A stretch of DNA of 64,000 bases from Nocardioides daedukensis (GTDB lineage Bacteria > Actinomycetota > Actinomycetes > Propionibacteriales > Nocardioidaceae): positions 744,001 to 808,000 of the forward strand of contig NZ_JACCAA010000001.1 of assembly GCF_013408415.1 (NCBI RefSeq). The letters are read 5' to 3'. The translations under genes and the position numbers were made by a program. Shown here in pieces: positions 8,917 to 17,885 of the stretch. Position 1 is the stretch's first letter, and each line of letters starts with the position of its first letter. The notes beneath the pieces were generated by a model, which searched no databases, was not told the origin of the DNA, and saw only the letters and a list, made by a program, of their open reading frames with translations.

Positions 8917-9489
8917 GTCCCGTTCAGGGGTAGGACACAAGGACAGCTCTCGTCGTCCCGTGCGTGATGACGGCGCCGCCGCGGCTGTCAGACGCAGCAG
9001 TGGGCGTTCACATCCGCAGTGCCTGGGTCCTGCAGACCTCAGACCGAGCCCAAAGCGGGTCTCAAGACCGATTGCCACTGGAGAAACACATCCCTCCAGA
9101 TCGCATCAGCGCAGGTCAGAGCCGGTTTTCGTCAGCAATGCGACGCATTCCACGTGATGCGTCATCGGGAAGACGTACATGACCCCGAGCGTAAGTGCGA
9201 TCCTTTGCGGGCGCCTGCGCTCATGAGGCCGAACGAGCCCGTGACCTGCGGCGATGCCGTTTCGGACGCGAGCTGGCGTCGGCGTCCAACTGCGGGTGAT
9301 TGCGAATGAAAGCGAGCCCAATCCGAGCCCTCCCACAGACGGGCGCCGACGGACGCAAACGACCGCAGCGAGCGCACGAGGCTGCCCACCCTGCAAGGCG
9401 CCAGTTCGCGCTGACCTACGACATCTGATTTGGCGCCTTTCAGCCCCTGCAGCCGTCGTTGAGTCGGATCTGCGCAACCAGGAGGATCA
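8917..9489. other. Gene-poor stretch at the island edge
   Basis: No convincing gene lies here. It holds the left 77-bp repeat (9095-9171) and short frames without codon signal or a ribosome-binding site. The region reads as a junction between chromosome and inserted DNA. Confidence 0.6.
9095..9171 (-). repeat. Left direct repeat: copy of the TRAM methyltransferase 3' end (putative att site)
   Basis: 77 bases match 32696-32772 with three differences, all C/G exchanges. On the minus strand it encodes FPMTHHVECVALLTKTGSDLR and the stop, against ...LLTKSGSDLR in the intact gene. It is a detached gene end with no gene body. This is what remains when an element integrates into the 3' end of a gene and restores that end with its own copy. 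Confidence 0.8.
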
Positions 9490-9594
9490 GTGAACACTGC
9501 CCCACTCGAGGTGACCACGCACATCGCCGCGACACCGGAGCAGGTGTGGCCGTACCTCGCCGACCCGGCCCGCTACGCGCTGGTGGATGGGTGA
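9490..9594 (+). pseudogene. Truncated SRPBCC/START-type gene, N-terminal fragment
   Basis: GTG at 9490 with GGAGG at 9481-9485 opens a 34-codon frame that reads like the first strand and helix of an SRPBCC (AHSA1/polyketide cyclase) protein (VTTHIAATPEQVWPYLAD), then hits TGA at 9592. Full members have about 140-160 residues. A CCTCC/GGAGG hairpin follows at 9600-9614. It looks like a gene cut by recombination. Confidence 0.5.
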
Positions 9595-9711
9595 ACCTAC
9601 CTCCGCAAAGGAGGGTAAGCGGGGGGCGATCGCGTCTCACCTTCCGAGTGAACTCGGCCGCGCCGAGGACCCGAGTCGCCGGATCCGGACGGTCGAGGGC
9701 ATCGTTGGACC

Positions 9712-9924
9712 ATGCCCGGAAGAGGACGTTTCCACCCAGCCGACCCAACCGAGATGCTCGAGACCCTCGCGACCTTGAACACCGAACTGGAAGGGCTGAG
9801 GACCAAGGTCGCCGCAGGTGAGGCCGACCAAGTCACCGCGCTCGACAGAGCGCTGCAAGGTCTACTGGAACTCGCGTCGGTCATCGAGCCGCTCGTCCAG
9901 GACTACCGCGTCCGCCACCGCTGA
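9712..9924 (+). CDS. Small hypothetical protein
   Basis: 70 residues, rich in Leu, Glu and Ala with heptad-like spacing (MLETLATLNTELEGLRTKV), suggesting a short helical bundle. There is no strong ribosome-binding site; an ATG at 9754 is an alternative start. Family not recognised. Confidence 0.35.
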   Translation: MPGRGRFHPADPTEMLETLATLNTELEGLRTKVAAGEADQVTALDRALQGLLELASVIEPLVQDYRVRHR

Positions 9925-9988
9925 TCGTCCAGCTCGACGACCGATTGCAGAACACAGCTCGTCGGTAATGCCCGTGCCGATACGCCTC

Positions 9989-10969
9989 TCAGGTCGTAGA
10001 GGTAACTAGCGTGCCAGGGAGGGCTGCAGCGATCGCGTCGCCGAACGCCTCCACCGGTGACGGGTCAGCACCGAAGTAGCTGAACGTGCTGGCGAGCACT
10101 TGGTAGTAGGCGACGAGGACAGCGCCGGCCAGTCGCTCGAGGAACCCGATGTCGATCACCAGTCGAGTCCCGGCATGGTCACCGTGGTCGACGTACTCAC
10201 GCAGCTGCCGTGCCTGGTACAGCGTCGGATGAGTACCGCTCGACAGGAAGTCATATAGGCCCTCGGCCTGCTTCTCGTCGAAAGCTCCGCCGGCATGCTC
10301 ACGGAGCAGCTCGTAGAACCACTTCAGGCACTCCTCGACCCCTGGCTTCTTCTCCCCGCCCAGCTCGCCGGCGTCGATGGTCGTCGGCGTGGCATCCGGG
10401 AACGCGGCGATCATGCGCGCCCGAACCTCCTTCCAACGGGCCCGTGCGGCCTGATGGACCGGGTCAGCCTTCCCGCCAAGGTGACCAGCGGTGCGTTTGG
10501 CGACCATCGAGCTGTAGAACTCCTCGAGGTACGCCCGAGCCAGTCGGGCTTCAGCCTTGTCGCCCGTCTTCCCGAGCACCCACTGCGCCCGGGCACAGTT
10601 CTCGATCACGCTCCTGGCGAGCGGCTTCGGCGGAAAGAACACCTCGCCGGAATAGAACAGCAGGCCCATCCCAGCGAGGTGTCCGGCGCCGATCTCCAGG
10701 TAGGTGGCCACGACCTCATGGATGAGGCTCGGCCCAGAGAAGATGCCGTCCTTGCCGTTCGTGGCTGTGTCGATGGCGGTCAGGGCGCCGTTGTCCAGCG
10801 ATGCCTGCGACGCGCGCCCTGGGCGCCAGTGGAAGTCGCTCTAGGACGACAGGAACGTGGTCCGAGCAAGCCACAGCAGCTCACCGAGCTCGCGGGCACG
10901 GTCCCGGTCCGAGGCGCCGCCAGCGCTCTCTTCGGCCTCGGGCACCTTGGGTACTTCCTCGTCGGCCAT
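9989..10969 (-). pseudogene. Hypothetical gene interrupted by an in-frame TAG at codon 43
   Basis: From the ATG at 10969 the frame gives a 42-residue acidic, helical N terminus (...LLWLARTTFLSS), then TAG (10841-10843), then stays open to the TGA at 9989-9991, for 326 codons in all. Codon character is the same on both sides of the TAG, and the residues between it and the next start (GTG at 10711) look like real coding sequence. The likely explanation is a nonsense mutation. The 3' part could still be made as a 240-residue protein from the GTG at 10711. No family was recognised. It is the last gene of the minus-strand block after pnkp. Confidence 0.6.
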
Positions 10970-11094
10970 GGGAGAAGCGTGCATGGGGAAGGCGCCGACC
11001 TCCAAAGCGGTTTACACCCGCCAGTCTTATCGAAGCTCGCCTGGTCTGCTCACTGATGCTGGATCGCGGCATCTCAGGAAACTCGCCGAATCCT

Positions 11095-13617
11095 TCAGAG
11101 CCGCGGGTCGACAGGTTCCGACTCAAGCGCGAGAACAGCGAAGACCGACTGGTGGACTTTCCAGAGCGGCTCGTGGTCAATGAACGCGGTGAGCGCTTCC
11201 AGTCCGAGTCCGTGCTCCCGCTGGGCAAGTTGGCGCTTCTTGCCGAGGTGGCGGTCGCGGAGTACGTCGAGTGCGTCGGTGTAGTCGGGCCCGTAGATGA
11301 TCCGCAGGTACTCGCGACCGCGCACCTTGATGCCCGGCTGGATCCGTCCCTCGGAGAGGTGAGCGGGCTTGACGACCATGCCCTCTCCCCCGCCGGCGGT
11401 GAGGTCGAGCCACCAGTGCGTGGCAGCGTCCCGCTCGTCCTGCGAGGCGAGGTCGACGAACCGGTGCCGCGTTGGCGTGATCAGGTCGCCTTCGAGCTTG
11501 GCGAGCTCGGAGAGGTGCCACTCGTGGGACTCGGTGAGCGCAAGAGCCCGGCCTTCGGAGGCCAGGATCTGGAACGGTGCGAGCGTGACACCTTCGAGCC
11601 CCTGGGTCGGGTGGACGTAGGCGGCGTAGGCATCGCGGAACGCCTCGGCGTTGCCGAGTCGACGGTCGACCTTCTCGACGAGTCCCGCGACATCGAGTCC
11701 ACGAGCAGCGGCCTGCTCGAGAACCTTGCGTGCATCGGGAAGCACGTGGCGTGCGGCTGTGCCGACCGATGCGTATTGGGCCTTGATCAGATCCATGGCC
11801 TTGGCCGACCAGGGCAGGAGTTCGCAATCGAGGGCGAGCCAGTCGGTGTCGAGGGACTCGAACAGTGGCGCGACGGTCTCCCGCAACCGGTCCACGAGCT
11901 CGCCGGCGTCCGCGAAGAAGGGTCGTCCGGTGCGGGTGTAGACCACTCCCGTGGTGCCGTCGCCGATGCCGAACCTTCGCTCGGCGGCGTCGGCGTCCTT
12001 CGCGATGACCGCCACGGCGCGTGAGCCCATGTGCTTCTCTTCGCAGACGACTCGGGTGACGCCCCAGCCGGAGTACTCGTCGAAGGCCTGGGCGGGGTGC
12101 TCCAGGAAGCCATCGAGCTTCGAGGTGGCGACCGGCGACATGGTTGGCGGCAGGTAGATCAGCCACCGTGGGTCGACGGCGAATCGGCTCATCACCTCGA
12201 GTGCGGCTGCGGCGTTCTCTTCGGGGATCTTGACCTTGCCGGCATGGGTGGTCTCCAGCCAGCGGGTGCCTGCGACGTCGCTGATTTTGAGCACCGACGC
12301 TTCGCGATCCCCAGCAGAGGGCGCGAGCGGCCGGACGGGTGCGTACCACTCCTTCTCCGCAGAGACCGAGACGATTTCCCGCTCCGGGTAGCGCAGCGCG
12401 GTGAGTTCGCCGCCGAAGACGACTCCGGTGTCGAGGCAGATCGTGTTGTTGATCCACTCGGCCTTGGGGACTGGGGTGTGGCCGTAGACGACCATTGCCT
12501 GGCCGCGGTACTCCTGCGCCCAGGGGTAGCGGACCGGGAGCCCGTATTCGTCGGTCTCGCCGGTGGTGTCGCCGTACAGCGCGAACGAGCGGACTCGTCC
12601 GGACGAGCGGCCGTGGTAGGCCTCCTTGAGGCCGGCGTGGGCGACGACGAGCTTTCCGTCGTCGAGGACGTAGTGGCTGATGAGGCCGTCCATGAAGTCC
12701 AGTGCCTGCTTACGGAAATCGTCCGGGTGGCCTTCGAGTTGTGCGAGTGACTCTGCGAGGCCATGGGAGACAGTGACCTTGGAGCCTCGAAGGGCTCGGA
12801 CGAGCTTGGCCTCGTGGTTACCGGACACGCAGAGCGCCGTGCCCGCGGCGACCATGCCCATGACGAGACTGATGACGCCTGGGGTGTCCGGGCCCCGGTC
12901 GACCAGGTCGCCAACGAAGACGGCCTGTCGGCCCTCGGGGTGCGAGGCACCGACGGCCGTGTCGCCGTCGTACTCGATGTTCCAACCGAGTTCGGTAAGG
13001 AGCGTGCGGAGCTCGGAGGCGCAACCGTGGACGTCGCCGATGATGTCGAAGGGCCCGTGGATCTCCCTGCGATCGTTCCAGGGTCGCTCGCGCACGATCT
13101 CCACGCTCTCGACCTGACCAGTACCGCTCAGGACGTGAACGCGACGGAAACCCTCCTTCGTCAGGCGCCGGAGGGACCGCATGAGATCGCGGTGCTGACG
13201 AGAGACGACGTGATCGCCGAAGTCGCGATCCGGCCGCTGCCGGTTGCGCTCGATCGCCACCGATGCGGGGACGTCGATGACGATGGCGTCGACGAGGACG
13301 TCGTGGCTCTTGGCGAGCTTGACCAGGGAGGCTCGCGCCGGCTGCTGGACGTTCGTCGCATCCACGACGGTGAGCAGCCCGCGACGCAGGCGGGTGCCGA
13401 CGATGTAGTGCAGGACGTCGAACGCGTCGGGGGTAGCGGACTGGTCATTCTCGTCGTCCGCGACGAGGCCGCGGCAGAAGTCGCTGGAAACGACCTCGGT
13501 CGGCTTGAAGTGACTGCGCGCGAACGTCGACTTGCCACTTCCCGAGACCCCGACCAAGACGACCAGGCCCATGGCGGGAACGGTGACCTGCTGCTGTTCG
13601 GTTGCTGCGTCAGTCAT
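11095..13617 (-). CDS. pnkp: Bacterial polynucleotide kinase-phosphatase-ligase (RNA repair)
   Basis: 840 residues with the three Pnkp modules. The N-terminal kinase has P-loop GVSGSGKST at about 22-30. A metallophosphatase follows, with GDVHG (about 193), GDLVDRG (about 239) and GNHE (about 264). The C-terminal adenylyltransferase has nucleotidyl-lysine motif EEKHMGSR at about 523. Pnkp heals and, with Hen1, seals cut RNA, typically tRNA cleaved by ribotoxins. The ATG at 13617 overlaps the hen1 stop by eight bases and has AAGGAGGG upstream, so the two genes are translationally coupled. Length is normal for the family (about 850). Confidence 0.95.
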   Translation of the reverse strand: MTDAATEQQQVTVPAMGLVVLVGVSGSGKSTFARSHFKPTEVVSSDFCRGLVADDENDQSATPDAFDVLHYIVGTRLRRGLLTVVDATNVQQPARASLVKLAKSHDVLVDAIVIDVPASVAIERNRQRPDRDFGDHVVSRQHRDLMRSLRRLTKEGFRRVHVLSGTGQVESVEIVRERPWNDRREIHGPFDIIGDVHGCASELRTLLTELGWNIEYDGDTAVGASHPEGRQAVFVGDLVDRGPDTPGVISLVMGMVAAGTALCVSGNHEAKLVRALRGSKVTVSHGLAESLAQLEGHPDDFRKQALDFMDGLISHYVLDDGKLVVAHAGLKEAYHGRSSGRVRSFALYGDTTGETDEYGLPVRYPWAQEYRGQAMVVYGHTPVPKAEWINNTICLDTGVVFGGELTALRYPEREIVSVSAEKEWYAPVRPLAPSAGDREASVLKISDVAGTRWLETTHAGKVKIPEENAAAALEVMSRFAVDPRWLIYLPPTMSPVATSKLDGFLEHPAQAFDEYSGWGVTRVVCEEKHMGSRAVAVIAKDADAAERRFGIGDGTTGVVYTRTGRPFFADAGELVDRLRETVAPLFESLDTDWLALDCELLPWSAKAMDLIKAQYASVGTAARHVLPDARKVLEQAAARGLDVAGLVEKVDRRLGNAEAFRDAYAAYVHPTQGLEGVTLAPFQILASEGRALALTESHEWHLSELAKLEGDLITPTRHRFVDLASQDERDAATHWWLDLTAGGGEGMVVKPAHLSEGRIQPGIKVRGREYLRIIYGPDYTDALDVLRDRHLGKKRQLAQREHGLGLEALTAFIDHEPLWKVHQSVFAVLALESEPVDPRL

Positions 13618-15022
13618 CGGATCCCTCCTTTCGGGTGAAGATGGCCATCTGTGTCGGTGTGCCCAGAGTGTCGTCGAGGTCGCCGATGCCGCGGCGTTCG
13701 ACGGCGTAGCTGTAGGTCGAGGCGACGTGGTCGGACCAGTGGGCGAACTCGGCCCGGGTCCATTCAAAGCGGTGGTCGGGGTGCCTCATGCCGACGAGTC
13801 CTTCGTAGAGCACGTTGTACTCGCCATTGGGGGTGGTCACGATGACCGCACCTGGCTTGGTGGCTCCGAACACAACACGCTCCAGCGCCTCCAGCCGCGG
13901 AGGGTCGACGTGCTCGACGACCTCCATGAGTACGGCGGCGTCGAACCCGGCGTATCGCTCGTCCTCGTAGGTGAGCGCACCCTGGAAGAGCTGCACGCGC
14001 TCGGCCTGTCGCTCGCTCATGCGGTCGACGTGAAGGCGTCGAGCGGCGTACTGCAGCGATCGGGTGGAGACATCGGATCCGGCGATGCGCGAGAAGGATG
14101 CCGTCTTGATGAGCCGGTCGAGGAAATGACCCGGGCCACAGCCCATGTCGATGACCGAACGTGCCCCGAGTTCGAGCAGAACCTGGTGCACGGCGTCGTG
14201 GCGCTGGGCGTTGAGCGGGACCCGCTTCTCGACAGGTTGGAGGGCTTCCTCGTCCTCAGCCGGATCGATGGCCTCCTCCACGTCGTCGCCGAGCTCGGCG
14301 AGCCGCGCGAGAGCGACGCGGGTCAGGCCGCCGCTGCGGCCGAGGTAGCGGCGGGTGATCAGCTTGGCTTCCGGGTGGGTGGCGAGCCAGCCCTCCCCGG
14401 ATCGCATCAGCTTGTCGACCTCGTCGGGACCCTGCCAGTAGTGCTTGGACTCGTCCAGGACGGGAAGCAGGACGTGCAGTTGGTTGAGCGCATCGGCCAG
14501 TCGGACAACCCCGATGAGGTGCAAGCGGACGTAGCGGGAGTCGCCCCAGTCGGCGAAGGCATCGTCCAGCGGGATGGGCTCGGCCTCGACCGTCCAACCC
14601 AGCGGTTCGAACAGCCGATGCGCGATCTCCGGTCCACCCCGGCAGGGCAGCACCGGGACAGAAATTTCGAGCGGGATCGCCGAGTCGGCAAGGTCCTGTC
14701 GGGAATCACAGCGACCGCTGCGAGCGGTGCTGAACACGTCGGCCATCGCCACGCCGAGAAGCGACGACGCTGCGTACGAGCGGTCGTTCACGTACTGGGC
14801 GAGGCTGAAGTCCGGGGCGTTCTTGCCCCGCGAGCGGGCCAGCCGGACCGGATCGACGTCGAGGATCAGCGCAACGGTGCAACGCTCGTCGGTGGATTCG
14901 GGGTAGAAGACCGTCACTGTTCCGAACGACTGCTTGAACTCCTGCACACGGTCGGGGTGCTTGTGCAGGAGGTAGCCAAGATCGGTCGCCGGCTGGTGGG
15001 TGGTCGTGACGGTCAGGAGCAC
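13610..15022 (-). CDS. hen1: 3'-terminal RNA ribose 2'-O-methyltransferase Hen1
   Basis: 470 residues. The N-terminal half (about 1-260) matches the bacterial Hen1 domain that activates Pnkp. The C-terminal half is a SAM methyltransferase with DMGCGPGH at about 291 and the metal-binding EVVEHVD (about 370) and HRFEW (about 414) that set Hen1 apart from other methyltransferases. It 2'-O-methylates the 3' end at the break before sealing, so the repaired RNA resists a second cut. The GTG start at 15022 has no clear ribosome-binding site. Confidence 0.94.
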   Translation of the reverse strand: MLLTVTTTHQPATDLGYLLHKHPDRVQEFKQSFGTVTVFYPESTDERCTVALILDVDPVRLARSRGKNAPDFSLAQYVNDRSYAASSLLGVAMADVFSTARSGRCDSRQDLADSAIPLEISVPVLPCRGGPEIAHRLFEPLGWTVEAEPIPLDDAFADWGDSRYVRLHLIGVVRLADALNQLHVLLPVLDESKHYWQGPDEVDKLMRSGEGWLATHPEAKLITRRYLGRSGGLTRVALARLAELGDDVEEAIDPAEDEEALQPVEKRVPLNAQRHDAVHQVLLELGARSVIDMGCGPGHFLDRLIKTASFSRIAGSDVSTRSLQYAARRLHVDRMSERQAERVQLFQGALTYEDERYAGFDAAVLMEVVEHVDPPRLEALERVVFGATKPGAVIVTTPNGEYNVLYEGLVGMRHPDHRFEWTRAEFAHWSDHVASTYSYAVERRGIGDLDDTLGTPTQMAIFTRKEGSDD

Positions 15023-15177
15023 GCGCTCAGTCTGCCCGAGAGGGGCGACCCATTTTCGAACATTACGCTAGCCCCGACTGCGAAGAATCGATCCGTCGGC
15101 TCGAAGCACTGCACGAATGTGCGGCCACTCGTCCGATAGCTAGAGCACTCGGTTCTGCACCTGACGGGCCATTGGCT

Positions 15178-17624
15178 CTACCGCGTCAACAGGTTGAGGC
15201 TGTACGTGCCGCAAGCACATCGCAGTGCTTCTTCCTGTCCCGGCGGCCCAGACACGTAGATCCATGACCCGCAGTCGGGGCTGGAGCACTTGAACAGGTC
15301 GAAGAACAAACGCCAAGCCTCGACCACGGGCTGGAAGTCAGCCTTGCTGAGGTTCGCCCATTCGTTGTAGTGGACCAGCGGGTTGATGGCCCAGGACTCC
15401 GCTTGCTGGGCCAAGACAGTCTGTTGGCGCGCCTCTTTCAGTGCTTCCACTTGTTCCTTGACTGCGGTGTTGCCCCAAGAGTTCGCGGACGCGGACGCCT
15501 TCTTGAGCCAAGAAGCGTGTCTGCCGGTCGTGGCGCTGAGGAAGTCGCCCAACTCGTAATTGTTCTCGGGTTTGTAGGTGACTTGTCCGCGCAGTCCGGC
15601 CGCAAGATCGCCGAGCGTGGCTTCCAGGTATCTGCGGAGTTTTGCAGCGGCAGGGCTCACCTCTCCCGCAGCGAGGTCAGCTGCTATGGCGTCCCATACA
15701 TCGTGTCCCTGTTGAACGTGCGGCCCGTCATCGACAGTCCATCCGTGAAATCGGGCTTGGGCATTTCGACCGATTAGCCCGGAACCCTGCATCTGCCTGA
15801 CCCAGACTTCATCGTGGGTTGTGATGATGAACTGGACCTCCGGGAAGGTGCTCGTCAGAAGCGCGCAGAACTGCCGCCGATGGTTCTTGTCGACAGACAT
15901 GACAACGTCGTCCAGGACTGCGAACCGGAACTCGTCGCCGAGTAACCGCTTGACCAGTGCTAGGTAGAGGCATACGCCCATCCCGTCCTGATGCCCCTCG
16001 CTGTGATATGCAGCTGGAGGGAACATGCCCTGGCCATAGAAGTCGACCTCCAGATCGAGTTTGCCGGCGTCAGGCTGCAATTCAGCCATGAACGTGCCCT
16101 CGTCGTCGGAGTTGATGTACCGGTAGAACTCGCTGAACTCGGTCTGGATCTCCTCGTAAAGCGAGGTAAGCACTTGATCGGCGACGGTGCAGTAGGTGTC
16201 GTATACCGCGCTGGCGGTGTCGTAAGTCGCGACGGCCTTGGCCTGCGCGGCACGAGCTTGGCAAACGCGGTTCCACCGGTCCTGAGCCATGGTGAGGAAG
16301 GATGCAGCCTCAACCGCTGCCGAGTCGTCAGGAAGTGCGTCGACCTGATCTGCCAGCCGCACCACGCGTCGAGATAGCCAGGCGGAATCGGAATCGGATC
16401 ACTCGTGAGGGAATGCCGCGCTTCGACCACTTGCTCGACTGAACCCAACGATCCTTCGAATCGTGCCAGGTCGCTTCGCCACGACTCAAGGACGGCCAAC
16501 AAATCGACGCTCCCGAGCGCTCTGGCATGCGGAACGATGGCGTCGATCAGCGTCCGGGTCCCGCGTGCCTCCGCGATGATGGCATCAGCTGAGGACCGAA
16601 TCCGCTCACCCAAACGTTGAGCCGCCGCAGAGCGATGCAGCTTCTCTTGGAGATGCTGCCTCAGCGAGGCCACATCAGCCCATTCGACATCGCAAAGCGG
16701 ACACGTCGGCTCGTCCGCCAGCTGAAGGCCGAGCTCAACCAATCCTCGATGCCGAAGCGCCGCCAGGACGGCTGGCTCCTCATCCAAGTCAGTCAGCGCG
16801 TCCTGGAGGCGGCCCTTGGCAGAGTCGAGTCGATCAGGTTCAGAGAGCCGATCCCTGAGCGCCTTGATGTCTCGCCCGGCTGACACCTTGTTCACCGCCG
16901 TGGACCCCGCAAGCTGGACCCCCACTGTCAGATCAGAGGAGGCCGAAATGGTGTCGATGGCGTCCAGACCAAGAACCTCACGGCGACTGTTGATGGCCTT
17001 CGTGATCCCGTCCGTCAAGAGTTCCGCAATGTCCAGGTGGCGCCGAAGAGCGTCCTCAGCTCCAGCCACCTCGGAGTCCGCTGTCGTTTTCGTCCGACTG
17101 GTGTTGGTCTGAGCGGTTCGAAACAGCCGGCGGACTTCATCAATCCGATCAAGCTTGAGCAGGATCTGAACGTCCTGCGCCCGCTTACCAGCCTCCGCTA
17201 CGACGTACTTGATAATTTCGCGCCGCGACAGCGTCAACTCGGGGTGGATGCTTGCTTGCTTGACTGCGGCTCGCATTTCCGGCGTGTCAGGCTCGAGCGT
17301 ATAGGTGCTCGCTGACCGAATGGTGCGGGAGAGAACCGCGGTCTGCGCCGTCGCCGGGTCACGCACGGTCAGTGCCACCCTGGCGGCCGCAGCGTTATCG
17401 CGCTGCGTTACATGCGGCCCATGCTTGAGGACGCTCAGGCCACCAGTTCCCTGGCCCGTCAGTCGCCCGATGTTCCCGGTGAGCGCAAAATCGATGGCAT
17501 CGACGACCCCACTCTTCCCGGAACCATTCGGCCCCCACACGGCAAACGACTTGCAGGCCAGATTCAGCGTAAGGTCTCGGATGCCACGGAACTCCTGGAT
17601 GTGGATCTCTTCGATCTGGATCAC
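15178..17624 (-). pseudogene. Rad50/SMC-like ABC ATPase, frameshifted
   Basis: The N-terminal frame from GTG 17624 has Walker A GPNGSGKS (about 31-38), long helices and a CPLC motif (about 308) like a Rad50 zinc hook. At about 16366-16380 homology passes to the next frame, which carries a signature-like SEGHQDGMG, Walker B VLDDVVMSVD, the H-loop TTHDEVW and a terminal Cys cluster (CSSPDCGSW and CAC) like a zinc ribbon. Joined, it would be about 810 residues. One missing base (or two extra) separates the halves, with no homopolymer at the site. Its start overlaps the stop of the 58-residue gene by GTGA. Such ATPases occur in defence cassettes. Confidence 0.72.
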
Positions 17625-17797
17625 GCGAGCTTGTCTCCGCTCGAGTCCGCAAACAGTACGACGAGGGACTCAGCCCGAGGCAGCCGGTCTTCCGAGAGTG
17701 CGGCTTGGAGCGCCCCGACGACGGACTCGTTCACGGCCTCGTGCTCGGCGAGCGTTTCGAAGAACTGATCCAATACCTCGGCCTCGATCCGCGCCAT
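17621..17797 (-). CDS. 58-residue partner protein of the Rad50-like ATPase
   Basis: ATG at 17797 with GAGG-type sequence upstream; acidic and helical (MARIEAEVLDQFFETLAE at the start). Its TGA overlaps the GTG start of the ATPase in GTGA, so the two are translationally coupled. The small size and coupling suggest a structural or regulatory subunit. ABC-ATPase conflict systems often encode a small middle component, but I cannot assign this one to a known family. Confidence 0.7.
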   Translation of the reverse strand: MARIEAEVLDQFFETLAEHEAVNESVVGALQAALSEDRLPRAESLVVLFADSSGDKLA

Positions 17798-17885
17798 ACT
17801 CCCTCAACTCCTCTTGCTTCACCAGTCGCACCTGTCCACGTCCGGCCAAATGCGAGATTACGACGATGCACCGACAGCCTTGCGC

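Noticed and set aside
9106..9477. A 123-codon minus-strand frame ending in the methyltransferase C terminus
   Set aside because: Only the last 22 codons match the gene. The rest is unlike any methyltransferase and the frame lies across a junction, so I treat it as a repeat, not a gene.
9600..9614. CCTCC-GCAAA-GGAGG hairpin as a terminator
   Set aside because: A five-base stem is too short, and similar hairpins occur by chance in such DNA.
13532..15139. A 535-codon plus-strand frame opposite hen1
   Set aside because: Antisense of the Hen1 methyltransferase; no motif and no ribosome-binding site.
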